This document shows, in pieces, positions 7,780 to 17,100 of a stretch of DNA of 36,763 bases (position 1 is its first letter; each line of letters starts with the position of its first letter). The notes beneath the pieces are model-generated. The model searched no databases. It was not told where the DNA came from and worked only from the letters and a program-made list of their open reading frames with translations. Origin of the DNA: a virus; the IMG/VR virus record IMGVR_UViG_3300046314_000201, positions 1-36,763 of that record. One strand, 5' to 3'. Position numbers and translations under genes: made by a program.

Positions 7780-7978
7780 GTATCCACTTCCGCCATCAAA
7801 GTTAATGGAACCGTCCCCAGAACTCGAAAAGGTTCCCGAAGGAACGAGTGATATAGAATCAGTATCTAAGGTGATAATCCGAAACTATTCTTTATACCAA
7901 CGAGAAGTTTTGAAACTTGAGTTGCTTCAAAACTGGGTACAAACTCTCCACGAAATATCGAATGGAATCAAGAAATGA
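7697..7978 (+). CDS. o-spanin (Rz1-like outer-membrane lipoprotein)
   Basis: A 93-aa protein read in another frame over the last 83 bp of the i-spanin gene. The start at ATG 7697 is supported by AAAAGG 6 bp upstream. The signal peptide has basic residues (SKK), a hydrophobic core (IVGLVMV) and a lipobox LSGC with Cys19 as the lipidated residue. A Pro-rich stretch follows (PLPPSKLMEPSPELEKVP), as in Rz1 proteins. The C-terminal 40 residues are helical (REVLKLELLQNWVQTLHEI) and make it longer than lambda Rz1. The stop overlaps the gp25 start as ATGA, so lysis and baseplate genes are co-translated. Confidence 0.85.
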   Translation: MFSKKSLKIVGLVMVLSGCTTAQPLRIEYPLPPSKLMEPSPELEKVPEGTSDIESVSKVIIRNYSLYQREVLKLELLQNWVQTLHEISNGIKK

Positions 7979-8376
7979 TTGAAATCAAATCAAGAAGAGC
8001 GAAGTTCATTGATATTGATTTGAGATTTCTTCCTCACCCTATCACAAATGACCTAACCCGAAGGGTTGATACTAACGCAATCGTCACGTCCATTAGAAAT
8101 TTGGTAATGGCAAGGAGATTCGATCACCCATTTCATCCTGAAATATATTCACCAATACAAGATTTGCTTTTTGAACTATTGACGAACGATGTTCTGGCAA
8201 ACATCAAACGCGCTGTTGAGTATATCGTCACAAACTTCGAGCCAAGAGTTGAGATTATTAAAGTTGATGTGGTTCCATTTGCCGAAAAAACTGGAGTCGA
8301 TGTTACGATTTACTTTAAAATAATTGGAACAGAAGAAACTCTAAAAACAACAATTTCACTGGATAGAATTCTATGA
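7975..8376 (+). CDS. 25: Baseplate wedge subunit gp25
   Basis: A 133-aa protein, the same length class as T4 gp25 (132 aa). It carries the GPW/gp25 family pattern: FIDIDLRFLPHPITNDLTRRVD near the N terminus, then AIVTSIRNLVMARRFDHPFHPEI with the conserved F.P..YSPI segment and LLFELL, then a C-terminal beta strand (VDVTIYFKIIG). In T4, gp25 sits at the inner baseplate and nucleates sheath polymerisation through its sheath-like fold. It overlaps the o-spanin and gp6 genes by 4 bp at each end. Confidence 0.9.
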   Translation: MIEIKSRRAKFIDIDLRFLPHPITNDLTRRVDTNAIVTSIRNLVMARRFDHPFHPEIYSPIQDLLFELLTNDVLANIKRAVEYIVTNFEPRVEIIKVDVVPFAEKTGVDVTIYFKIIGTEETLKTTISLDRIL

Positions 8377-10124
8377 GTCAAAATCTTCGCGTATCTGAAT
8401 TGGATTTCGATAACATCAAGCAAAATCTTGTCGATTTTCTTCGTTCAAAACCAGAGTTTACAGATTATGATTTTACTGGGTCTGGTCTAAATGTTATTCT
8501 AAATTTGCTTGCATATAACACGCATTATAATGGTGTTATTGCAAATATGCTTGCCGGAGAGTCTTTTCTTGATACAGCAGTAAAGCGAGAAACGGTTGCC
8601 ATGCATGCTCACCGACTCGGATATACCCCTCGTTCAGCAAGATCAGCATATGCAATAATCGACATCGAGGTTTTTCCAACCGACTCTCCTGCGTCAATAA
8701 CTCTTCGGCGCGGGTCGCTGTTCACATCGACTGTTGGTTCAAGCGTTCTCTCATTCAATAACAGAGACTCATACGTCACATATAGGACGGATAACCGTTA
8801 CATATTCAGGGATGTTGTTATCCATGAAGGGACGTTGACACAGTTCAAGTATTTGGTTCTTCCGCAAAACACTTCTCATAAATTTGAAGTGCAGAGTGAT
8901 GTTGTTGATATGTCAACTCTTCGAGTCAGAGTTCAAAAATCTGCAACAAATACCGAGACAATTGATTACACATACTGTCAAGACATCATTGGTAAAACCA
9001 GAGACTCCAAGATATTCTTCACTCGAATGAATGAGCGTGGTCGGTATGAGATTTATTTTGGAGACGGTGTTATTGGACACAAGATAGAAGATGGAAACAT
9101 CGTCATTCTTGATTACGTCATCACAAATAAATCTATTGGAAACTATGCAAAGAATTTTAGATTTGATGATAACGCCGATGGATATTCAAATGCAATCGTC
9201 ACAACAAAAATTTCTGCCATTGGTGGATCAGAAGCAGAGTCGATTGATGATATACGTAAATCCGCATTGTCGTCGGTCTTGGCAAATAATAGAGCAGTGA
9301 CAGAGGACGATTTTGAAGTCCTAATTCCAAATACATTTCCAGTTGAATCTGTCTCCACTTGGGGAGGTGAGGTTAACGATCCGCCAATCTATGGAAAAGT
9401 TTTTATCTCTGTTAAGTTGCCAAACACAACAGAAAAGTTAAGTGCGGAGATGCGTAACGAGATTAAGAGAGAAATTGACAAGAAAAAAATTCTGGCAATT
9501 CAAACTGAAATTGTTGACCCAGAGTATATGTATATCGTTTTGGATAGTGTTGTTTCATTTGATCCACGAAAAACATCACTGTCGGCTGGTTCAATTGAAT
9601 CTACGGTTTTTTTGAAACTTAAATCTTTCCTATCAAACAATTTGAATAAGTTTTCATCGGTTTTTCACTATTCAACAACCATTAGTGAAATTGATTCAAT
9701 GGAAGGGTCTATCATATCGAATCAAACTAAGGTTGGGTTGAAGAAAATCCTTGTCCCAAAACTCGGACAAGACTCTCATTATCACATATCGTTCATGTCT
9801 GAATTGGTAAATGGATCGATCAAAAGCACTCCAATACAAGTATATGGTAGCGCCGAACAACTCTTCATTGGGGACAATGACGGAATTCTGTTTTTGTATA
9901 CTATAATCAATGGAGAAGTTGTAACGAGAAATTCAAATGTCGGGACTATTGATTACATCAATGGGAAGCTAACTATTCCGAAAATGAACATATCATCATT
10001 TTCGGGAACAAACATTGGAGTATATGGTTCCCCCGTTTCATTTGATGTTCGTCCAAAGAGAAATATGATTCTGACTTTTACCGACAGCGACCTAACCATT
10101 AAATCGAAGGTTGAGACAACATGA
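8373..10124 (+). CDS. 6: Baseplate wedge subunit gp6
   Basis: A 583-aa protein, somewhat shorter than T4 gp6 (660 aa). The N-terminal pattern is diagnostic of gp6: LRVSELDFDNIKQNLVDFLR, then FTDYDFTGSGLNVILNLLAYNTHYN, then ANMLAGESFLDTAVKRETV and AHRLGYTPRSARSA. The middle has the baseplate J-like part (YEIYFGDGVIGHKIEDGN, IRKSALSSVLANNRAVTEDDF). gp6 dimers form the continuous ring that joins the baseplate wedges. The gene is coupled to gp25 and to the next gene through ATGA overlaps. Confidence 0.92.
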   Translation: MSQNLRVSELDFDNIKQNLVDFLRSKPEFTDYDFTGSGLNVILNLLAYNTHYNGVIANMLAGESFLDTAVKRETVAMHAHRLGYTPRSARSAYAIIDIEVFPTDSPASITLRRGSLFTSTVGSSVLSFNNRDSYVTYRTDNRYIFRDVVIHEGTLTQFKYLVLPQNTSHKFEVQSDVVDMSTLRVRVQKSATNTETIDYTYCQDIIGKTRDSKIFFTRMNERGRYEIYFGDGVIGHKIEDGNIVILDYVITNKSIGNYAKNFRFDDNADGYSNAIVTTKISAIGGSEAESIDDIRKSALSSVLANNRAVTEDDFEVLIPNTFPVESVSTWGGEVNDPPIYGKVFISVKLPNTTEKLSAEMRNEIKREIDKKKILAIQTEIVDPEYMYIVLDSVVSFDPRKTSLSAGSIESTVFLKLKSFLSNNLNKFSSVFHYSTTISEIDSMEGSIISNQTKVGLKKILVPKLGQDSHYHISFMSELVNGSIKSTPIQVYGSAEQLFIGDNDGILFLYTIINGEVVTRNSNVGTIDYINGKLTIPKMNISSFSGTNIGVYGSPVSFDVRPKRNMILTFTDSDLTIKSKVETT

Positions 10125-11878
10125 GTAAAGATCACATTCAGATTGAAACTCTAATCAGCGAACAAATTCCAGAATTTGTCACAGACAACACAACTTCAAT
10201 GTTGCCGTTGTTTTTGGAATACTACTATGAATTCATGGAGTCAGAAGAAGAACAGAATACATTCACAAGAGATATTCTAAAGTATTTTGATTCATTCACA
10301 ACAAATTCAAATATCCTTAATGGAAATTTTGAGGAAGTTTCTCGCATGCCACACAAGATGGCAGCAGACAAGAGAAAATTTGCCAAACGAGCATATGACG
10401 TATATCGAGCCAAGGGAACTGAGGAATCTTTTAAACTTCTGTTTCGGTTGTTCTTTGATGTTGATGTCGAGATAACATACCCATCCCAAAACATACTCAG
10501 AGCATCTGATGGTCGATGGACTCGTGAATCTGAGATACTTGTTAGGTTGACGTATGGTGAATTTACTCGACAAACAAATATAAACCTAGCAATAACTCAA
10601 TCGAGTGGTGTGGTCTCATATAAAACAGCATTGCGAGCCACTCGGGTAGATTCTCTACAAGATTATTGGTTGACGTTTGATGCTGGTCAAAAAATAGAGA
10701 CTGATGTTGGAAACAGAATCGTTGGATATGCTGAAAATGGAGAGGTATTGTTTGTTGGAACAGTTCTTCCATCGCCAACTCAGATAAAAGTAGTATCTTC
10801 TGGAAAAGGATTTAGGATAGGACAAGTTTTTCGAGTGACTGGCACTCATAGAGATTCTGTTTTTAAAGTGACTTCAATTGGACCACAAGGAACCCTGACC
10901 TCGTGTGAAATGATTCAATTCGGTTACGGTCATCCAGAAAATCTAAAAATTGATATTTCACCATATAAAAACTATCCACAAACTTCATCATTCACATATA
11001 CTTCTTCTGTTGTTTCTCCAACAGAGGTATACCATCAACTAAAACTTACTGATGCGGTTTATCAAATAAGTGACAGGGTTTCTGGTGGAAATTTTTTAGT
11101 TGATAGCATCGTCAATGAGCAAACGTCTGGATTGCCAACAGGGTCTATTGGGCTAACCATTTCAACGTATTTGGCGTCCGTTGCGACTCTAAGTATTGTT
11201 TCTGGTGGAGTAGCATTATATCCCGGCAAATGGTCTACTGATGATGGTCGATTGAATACTCCCAACATCGTTCTTCAAGATAATTACTACTATCAACCAT
11301 TTTCGTATGTGATTCACGGTGACGTAAACCTCACTGACTATGAACATACTCTATTGCCGATGGTTCATCCTGCTGGAATGAAGTCTTTTGCTGATATGGT
11401 CAAAACCGTATCTTTCGACATTACTCCATCGTTTGATGTGTATCGCATCCGTAAATATTTTATGGTATTCGATGATGTGGTCGATCCGGTTGATGCAGGA
11501 ATGAGAAAGTTTGTCAATAAGTTCTTCGATGAAGGAAAAATTATTGATAGATACGTCGAAATTGGTTACTGGGATGATGCATATGGCGGGTTCGATAAGG
11601 TTGGTGGAGATAATCCAATTGTTGTGTGGGACGGTATATCAAAGTCTGTTGAACGGAATCTCATTGAGACCGTAACGACAAGTGATACGACCAAGAAAAA
11701 CATAACAAAGTCGCTGAGTGAGGCAATGATAGTCAATGACTTCACTGCAAATCTCATATCCAAAGCCTTAATTGATGGAGCACTGATAACGGATTTTGCA
11801 ACAGCAACAATTCCACCATATGCTGTAAACGGATATTGGTCAACTGACTACGTGAGTGACCAAATCATTCTTGGATAA
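10121..11878 (+). CDS. Baseplate wedge protein at gp7 position
   Basis: A 585-aa protein in the gene order 25-6-X-8, where T4 has gp7 (much longer, 1032 aa). The N-terminal region (LISEQIPEFVTDNTTSMLPLFLEYYYEFME, then AADKRKFAKRAYDVYRAKGTEESFKLLFR) is a segment common in structural proteins of environmental T4-like phages. It places a helical domain before beta-rich parts (VLPSPTQIKVVSSGKGFRIGQVF). The C-terminal 130 residues carry FDDVVDPVDAGMRKFVNKFFDEG and helices. Its function as a gp7 equivalent is inferred from order and from the N-terminal family. The lack of clear T4 gp7 motifs makes the symbol unsafe. Confidence 0.6.
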   Translation: MSKDHIQIETLISEQIPEFVTDNTTSMLPLFLEYYYEFMESEEEQNTFTRDILKYFDSFTTNSNILNGNFEEVSRMPHKMAADKRKFAKRAYDVYRAKGTEESFKLLFRLFFDVDVEITYPSQNILRASDGRWTRESEILVRLTYGEFTRQTNINLAITQSSGVVSYKTALRATRVDSLQDYWLTFDAGQKIETDVGNRIVGYAENGEVLFVGTVLPSPTQIKVVSSGKGFRIGQVFRVTGTHRDSVFKVTSIGPQGTLTSCEMIQFGYGHPENLKIDISPYKNYPQTSSFTYTSSVVSPTEVYHQLKLTDAVYQISDRVSGGNFLVDSIVNEQTSGLPTGSIGLTISTYLASVATLSIVSGGVALYPGKWSTDDGRLNTPNIVLQDNYYYQPFSYVIHGDVNLTDYEHTLLPMVHPAGMKSFADMVKTVSFDITPSFDVYRIRKYFMVFDDVVDPVDAGMRKFVNKFFDEGKIIDRYVEIGYWDDAYGGFDKVGGDNPIVVWDGISKSVERNLIETVTTSDTTKKNITKSLSEAMIVNDFTANLISKALIDGALITDFATATIPPYAVNGYWSTDYVSDQIILG

Positions 11879-11904
11879 GTAACTCAAACCACAAAGGAAT
11901 TAAC

Positions 11905-12342
11905 ATGAAAGACAATGTAAACCCAACAGGAAAACTTAAAATTACTCTGCGAGACTCTGATGGAAACATCAAAGAACAGCGGGAAGTAAAGAACTTGGTC
12001 GTCAATGCAGGCAAAGAATTCATTGCATCGAGAATGAACGCAGCCACAATGAGCCCGATTAGTCATATGGCGGTAGGTTCTGGTTCAGCAACGGCGATTG
12101 TGACAGACACCACTCTTGGAACCCAAATTTCTCGGGTAGCACTGACTTCAGTGGCAGTTTTGTCTCGAACCCTGACATTCACTGCGACGTTTCCTGCGGG
12201 CGTTGGTAGTGGGGCGTTGACTGAAGCAGGTCTTTTTAATGCGGCATCTGGTGGAACCATGCTTGCTCGAACCACCTTTGGGGTTTTTAATAAACAGGCA
12301 ACAGATGTTCTGACTATTGAGTGGGACGTGACGATCAACTAA
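11905..12342 (+). CDS. Beta-sandwich tail/baseplate-associated protein
   Basis: A 145-aa protein with AAAGGAA ahead of the ATG. The pattern LKITLRDSDGNIKEQREVKNLVVNAGKEFIASRM, then MAVGSGSATAIVTDTTLG, then TFPAGVGSGALTEAGLFNA is a phage family often found near baseplate or fibre genes in podo-, sipho- and myophages. It is of unknown exact role and probably forms a small beta-sandwich attached to fibres. It lies between the gp7-position gene and gp8, where T4 has no extra gene. TATAAATA-like GATAAGTA lies about 25 bp upstream (11874-11881), too weak to annotate. Confidence 0.65.
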   Translation: MKDNVNPTGKLKITLRDSDGNIKEQREVKNLVVNAGKEFIASRMNAATMSPISHMAVGSGSATAIVTDTTLGTQISRVALTSVAVLSRTLTFTATFPAGVGSGALTEAGLFNAASGGTMLARTTFGVFNKQATDVLTIEWDVTIN

Positions 12343-12353
12343 TCGGAAAAACC

Positions 12354-14177
12354 ATGTCAACATTTCTTGTTAAGTCTCCTTTCCATTATACCCTTGCGAA
12401 CAATTTGATTGACGATGTTCGCATGGGTCGTAGCAGCTATTACTATTTTTTGGGTAAGGTATTACCTTGGGATGTTTCAGACGAACCTCCAGTAACAATT
12501 GAAAACACTCTTTCGAGCGAACTTGATATTCGCAATGAAATCATTGCAATGGAGAAAATCACAGGCAATGACGTTTCTCTCGTTATTCCAAGAATTGATT
12601 GGGAGTTTGGTCAAGTTTATGATATGTGGGATTCCACTATTGATATGATAGGTAAAAGGTTTTACGTCATAACAGACACCTTCGATGTGTACAAGTGTAT
12701 TGACAATAACAACAATGCAACATCGACAGTAAAACCATTTGGTAATTCCATTTCGATGGTCACAACTCCTGACGGATATGTGTGGAAATACATGTATACC
12801 GTTCCGTTGGTTAAGCGTAAGAAGTTTGAGTCAGTAGCTCATATCCCGGTTCAACGGTCAATGGCAGACTCTAACTATGACTCTGGCTCAATCACATCCG
12901 TGATTATTCAATCACGCGGAACGGGGTATCTTGATGTTCCTCGCGTATCTTTAAATGTTATTGGAGGAAATCCAACCACTCTTGCAGAACTGGTTCCAGT
13001 CGTTTCGGAAACTTCTGGAGAAATTGTTTCTGTTTATATTCGCAATTCTGGTGACGGATTTACTTCTGTTCCAACTATATCTGTCATTTCAGACGATGGG
13101 ACTGGGACTGGTAAATGGAATCCAACAGCGGTTATCAGACCGATCGTTCAAGGCGGAAAAATTGTTCGAGTTACGATTGATGACCCCGGTATCGGATACC
13201 CTGCTGGCGGTTCGACGTATATCGAAATTGACGGGGATGGAGAAGGAGCAGCAGTTACTCCAGTGGTCATTGATGGTGAAATCAAAGATGTTGTGATTGA
13301 AAATAGAGGCAGTGGATACACATTCATGACATTGAATGTGGTAGGTCAAGGGACGGGAGTTGAACTGACTGCATTTATTGGGAATAACGACATCACAACC
13401 GAACAATCATTGGTTGAATCAACATCAATTGATGGTGGAATCCATGCCATAAAATTGACCGAAATTGGTTCCGATTATACATCAGCCACTATTTCGATCA
13501 TTGGCGATGGTAGTGGAGCAACAGCAATTCCAATTTTACAAAATGGACAGTTTGTTGGCATCACAGTCACGAACCCGGGGACAGGATATACCAATGCCAG
13601 AGTTGTTATTGCTGGAAACAACATCAGCAATAACCCAGCAGCAACTTCTGCCGAAGCATATCCAATTCTATCCCCCGTTGGTGGACACGGGAAAGATCCA
13701 ACAAGAGAATTGTTTGCCGATACGGTATGTTTCCATTCAATTATTCGATATTCAACAGAGTCTGTTGCAAACATTTCACAAGATTTTCGTCAATATGGAA
13801 TCTTAAAAAATCCATCAAAAATGTATACTGGAAATAATGTCACGGAACAATTTGCATTGACAACATATACAGCAACTCTCAGTGGAACATTCGGAATCGT
13901 AAAAGACGACGTTCTTAAAAACGGAGACAGTCTATATCGAGTAATTGATATTTTTCCAGGAAACGTATGCGTGATTCTTCCGTTGAATACGAAAAATTTA
14001 CTGGTTGGAGATATATTAACCACAACCAATACAGTGAACAGCTATACAGTTAACACAATAAGTGCCATCCCTCTTGCGAATAAGTATTCGGGAGAAATGC
14101 TTTTCACATCTGCTGATTATGCTTTTGCATTTAATGCAAGTCAATCAGTGACGATTAAAACCTACATGAAGCTATAA
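12354..14177 (+). CDS. 8: Baseplate wedge subunit gp8, enlarged
   Basis: A 607-aa protein from ATG 12354; an upstream in-frame start at 12321 would overlap the preceding gene. Residues about 1-165 follow T4 gp8: a short N-terminal helix (FHYTLANNLIDDVRMGRSSYYYFLGKVLPW), then VIPRIDWEFGQVYDMWD, then the hallmark TTPDGYVWKYMYTVPL. T4 gp8 is 334 aa. The extra length comes mainly from about six tandem beta repeats (nt about 12885-13625), each with a core like GSGYTS.P.ISI.G.GTGA. A C-terminal beta part follows (NVTEQFALTTYTATLSG). gp8 forms dimers on the wedge near gp7 and gp10 in T4. The repeats may decorate the baseplate rim. Confidence 0.8.
   Translation: MSTFLVKSPFHYTLANNLIDDVRMGRSSYYYFLGKVLPWDVSDEPPVTIENTLSSELDIRNEIIAMEKITGNDVSLVIPRIDWEFGQVYDMWDSTIDMIGKRFYVITDTFDVYKCIDNNNNATSTVKPFGNSISMVTTPDGYVWKYMYTVPLVKRKKFESVAHIPVQRSMADSNYDSGSITSVIIQSRGTGYLDVPRVSLNVIGGNPTTLAELVPVVSETSGEIVSVYIRNSGDGFTSVPTISVISDDGTGTGKWNPTAVIRPIVQGGKIVRVTIDDPGIGYPAGGSTYIEIDGDGEGAAVTPVVIDGEIKDVVIENRGSGYTFMTLNVVGQGTGVELTAFIGNNDITTEQSLVESTSIDGGIHAIKLTEIGSDYTSATISIIGDGSGATAIPILQNGQFVGITVTNPGTGYTNARVVIAGNNISNNPAATSAEAYPILSPVGGHGKDPTRELFADTVCFHSIIRYSTESVANISQDFRQYGILKNPSKMYTGNNVTEQFALTTYTATLSGTFGIVKDDVLKNGDSLYRVIDIFPGNVCVILPLNTKNLLVGDILTTTNTVNSYTVNTISAIPLANKYSGEMLFTSADYAFAFNASQSVTIKTYMKL
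12885..13625 (+). repeat. Six tandem degenerate beta repeats inside gp8
   Basis: Repeat units of about 35-45 residues share the order G-x-I-x-x-V-x-I-x-x-x-G-x-G-Y-T then P-x-I-x-I-x-G-x-G-x-G-A. Units are visible at about 12885-12965, 13014-13155, 13158-13278, 13278-13386, 13437-13548 and 13549-13625. They are protein-level repeats; the DNA has diverged. The same unit occurs at least twice in the 810-aa gene at 17830. Confidence 0.7.
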
Positions 14178-14181
14178 AACA

Positions 14182-17100
14182 ATGGAAACAAATTTCAACA
14201 TCAATCCTTGGTATGACGATTTTGATAAAACAAAAGGGTTTCATAGGATTCTATTTAACCCAACATTTGCAGTTCAGGCAAGAGAACTCACGCAAATGCA
14301 AACCATGCTTCAAAATCAGATTGAACAATTTGGATCGCATGTATTTAAGCATGGGTCGATGGTACTCCCAGGAAATTCTGATGTAGAACTTTCCGTTCCT
14401 TACGTTAAAATTCAACCAACATATAATTCATCAACTGTTGATTTTTCTGCTTTTAATGAAAAAATCATTGTTGGACAGTCTTCTGGTGTTAGAGCATATG
14501 TAAAAAAATCTATTGGAAGCACCAATACTGATCCGATCACCTTCTACTTGTCATATTTGTCTGGGGGCAACAATTCTGAACTGACCTTCTTAGATGGAGA
14601 GACTCTCTATGTCGAAGGCCAGACATCATTGTCGTGTTCTACTCATTCGACAAATTCTATTGGGTTGGGAGCAGTTGCCTTCATCAAAGCCGGAGTGTTC
14701 TATGTGAATGGACACTTTGTATATTGTCATCCACAAATTGAAGTAATTTCAAAGTATTCGTCTTCTCCATCAGTCCACGTTCTACTCAAGATTGTTGAAG
14801 AAACAATCAACTCGTCTGCTGATGGGTCTCTGCTCGATCCTGCACAGGGAACTTATAATTTTGCGGCTCCGGGAGCAGATCGGTTCAAAATTTCATTGAA
14901 TCTGACCACACTACCACTCGGATCACCCATTTCAGATAACTTCATTGAGATAATGCGGTTTGAAGAAGGAGTAATGACTGAGCATGTTCGCTCTCCAAAA
15001 TACAACGAACTTGAAAAATCTTTGGCTACACGAACGTATGATGAGTCCGGTGACTATATTGTCAATGGATTTGATACTAAAATCAGAGAGCATAAAAAGA
15101 CTCGGATTAATGATGGGGTTTATGAGGCTGGTAATCTCGAAAAATTTGTATACAATGTTTCTTCTGGTAAAGCATATTTTCATGGGTTTCCAATTGAAAA
15201 AATTTCAGGGACTACCATTGTTGCAGACAAAGCTCGAACCACAACTCACGTAAAACAAACGGAAGCTACTCTTAAACCGAGTTACGGTCAATTTTTCTTT
15301 GCGTCAATGGCTGTTGGTAGTCTTGACATTTTCAATCGTGAATTGATTCAACTGTGGGACATTTCTTCTTCAACAGGCGGAACCCAGATAGGAACAGCCA
15401 AAGTTCTGTATATTGATTATCACTCCGGGGATGGCACAAATACAATTTACAAAATATTTGTATCTGATGTATATCTTGCCACAGGAACGTACGATGATAT
15501 TGGTTCTATTAGAACGGCTTCTGGTGAGTTTTTCGCCCAAGTATCTTCTGAGTACGATGTTCCATTGAGTTCTGGTACGTATTCTGTTGGTGAGGTTGTG
15601 GTTCATTCAACTTCTCTTAGAACTGCAACCGTTGCTTTCTATGATTTGTCTCGCGGCAAACTGTATGCACATCGCCACACTATTGCCGATGCTCCAAAAA
15701 CAGGAGACCTAATTGTTGGTGCAAGTACACAAGTTGTCATAAAATCAAAAAAGACAATTACGAACAATGGTCAGGTTGGGTGCATATTTAAACTCCCAAC
15801 AACTGCAACAAAAGCACTAAAAAATTCTGCAAATGCATTCGACCTCGAATACACACACACTATTCGTCTGTTGATTCCAGAAGGAAGCACGACGACTCCG
15901 ACAGTGACTGGAACAATCGTGCCTATTGAAGTTGGTAACTTTATTGCACTGACTTCAAGTGGAAGCGATTCTATCGGCAACTATTCTATCAATGGAACCG
16001 GAACTGCTATTGTTAGGTCGAGTCCTGCTCCTATTGGTGGGGTATCTGTATATGCACAAGTCAATGTAGAAGGAGCAACCCCTCGAACAAAATCTCTAAC
16101 AAACTATTCGACAACGAAACCATCGACTGCTAATGTTACGCTCGATCACGCCGACGTTTATGAGATCGTTTCTGTTATTTGTGGCGGCGTTGAGACAATA
16201 AATCTCTGGACTCTCGACTCGGGCGCTAATGACTATGAATATGGTCTATCGAAACTTAAACTGAAAACGGGGTATACTCTTCCATCAGGAACATTGACAA
16301 TCTCTTATAAATATTTTTTCCACACTCCGGGAGATTTCTTTAGTGTTGACTCCTACAATGGAATTCTGAGTGAAAACATCCCAACATATGAGTCTGTTGC
16401 TACTGGTCAAAGATATAGCCTAAGAGACGTCATTGATTTTAGAAAAACATATTATTCCCCATCAAACATTGTTGTATCAGACACAATAGTAACAACTTCC
16501 GTTCAAAAATACATCGGAAGAATTGATTCCATCTGTTTGACCAAAGATTCTAAGTTTAAAGTTCTGAGTGGAACCCCATCAGACAAACCGAATCCTCCAC
16601 AAATTCCAGAAGATGTCTATGAGATTTCTCGATTTGAAATTCCAGCATACACATACAACATAAACGACATTTCAGAAACAAGAGTTGCTGTTAATCGGTA
16701 TTCAATGAACGACATTAAGAATATCGACGATCGGGTGTCAATGCTCGAAGAGTTTTCAACACTAAGTGCGGCAGAATCTGCTCTGATGTCGATTCCGGTC
16801 ATTGATGATGCAACTGGAATTGAGAGATTCAAATCTGGATACTTGATTGAAAGTATGGAAGACCCATTTGGGATGGCCGACATAACAAATGATGGATTTT
16901 CAGCATCGCTCAACTCCAAACTTGGAATTTACCCAAGAGTAGAGCAAGATGTTATTTCGATGGTTCTTTGGAATGCCACATCTGGTGGTTATAGGATCAG
17001 TAATGGGGTTCTTACTCTAAACTACACAGAAGTCCCATTGGCTGAAGTTGGAGTGTCGAGTCGTGTCACAAACTTGAATCCATTTCTTGTTATTGCGTGG

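Noticed and set aside
11874-11881. GATAAGTA as a late promoter before the 145-aa gene
   Set aside because: It has two mismatches to TATAAATA, overlaps the stop of the preceding gene and resembles chance AT-rich stop contexts such as GAGTAAGTAAC at 387.
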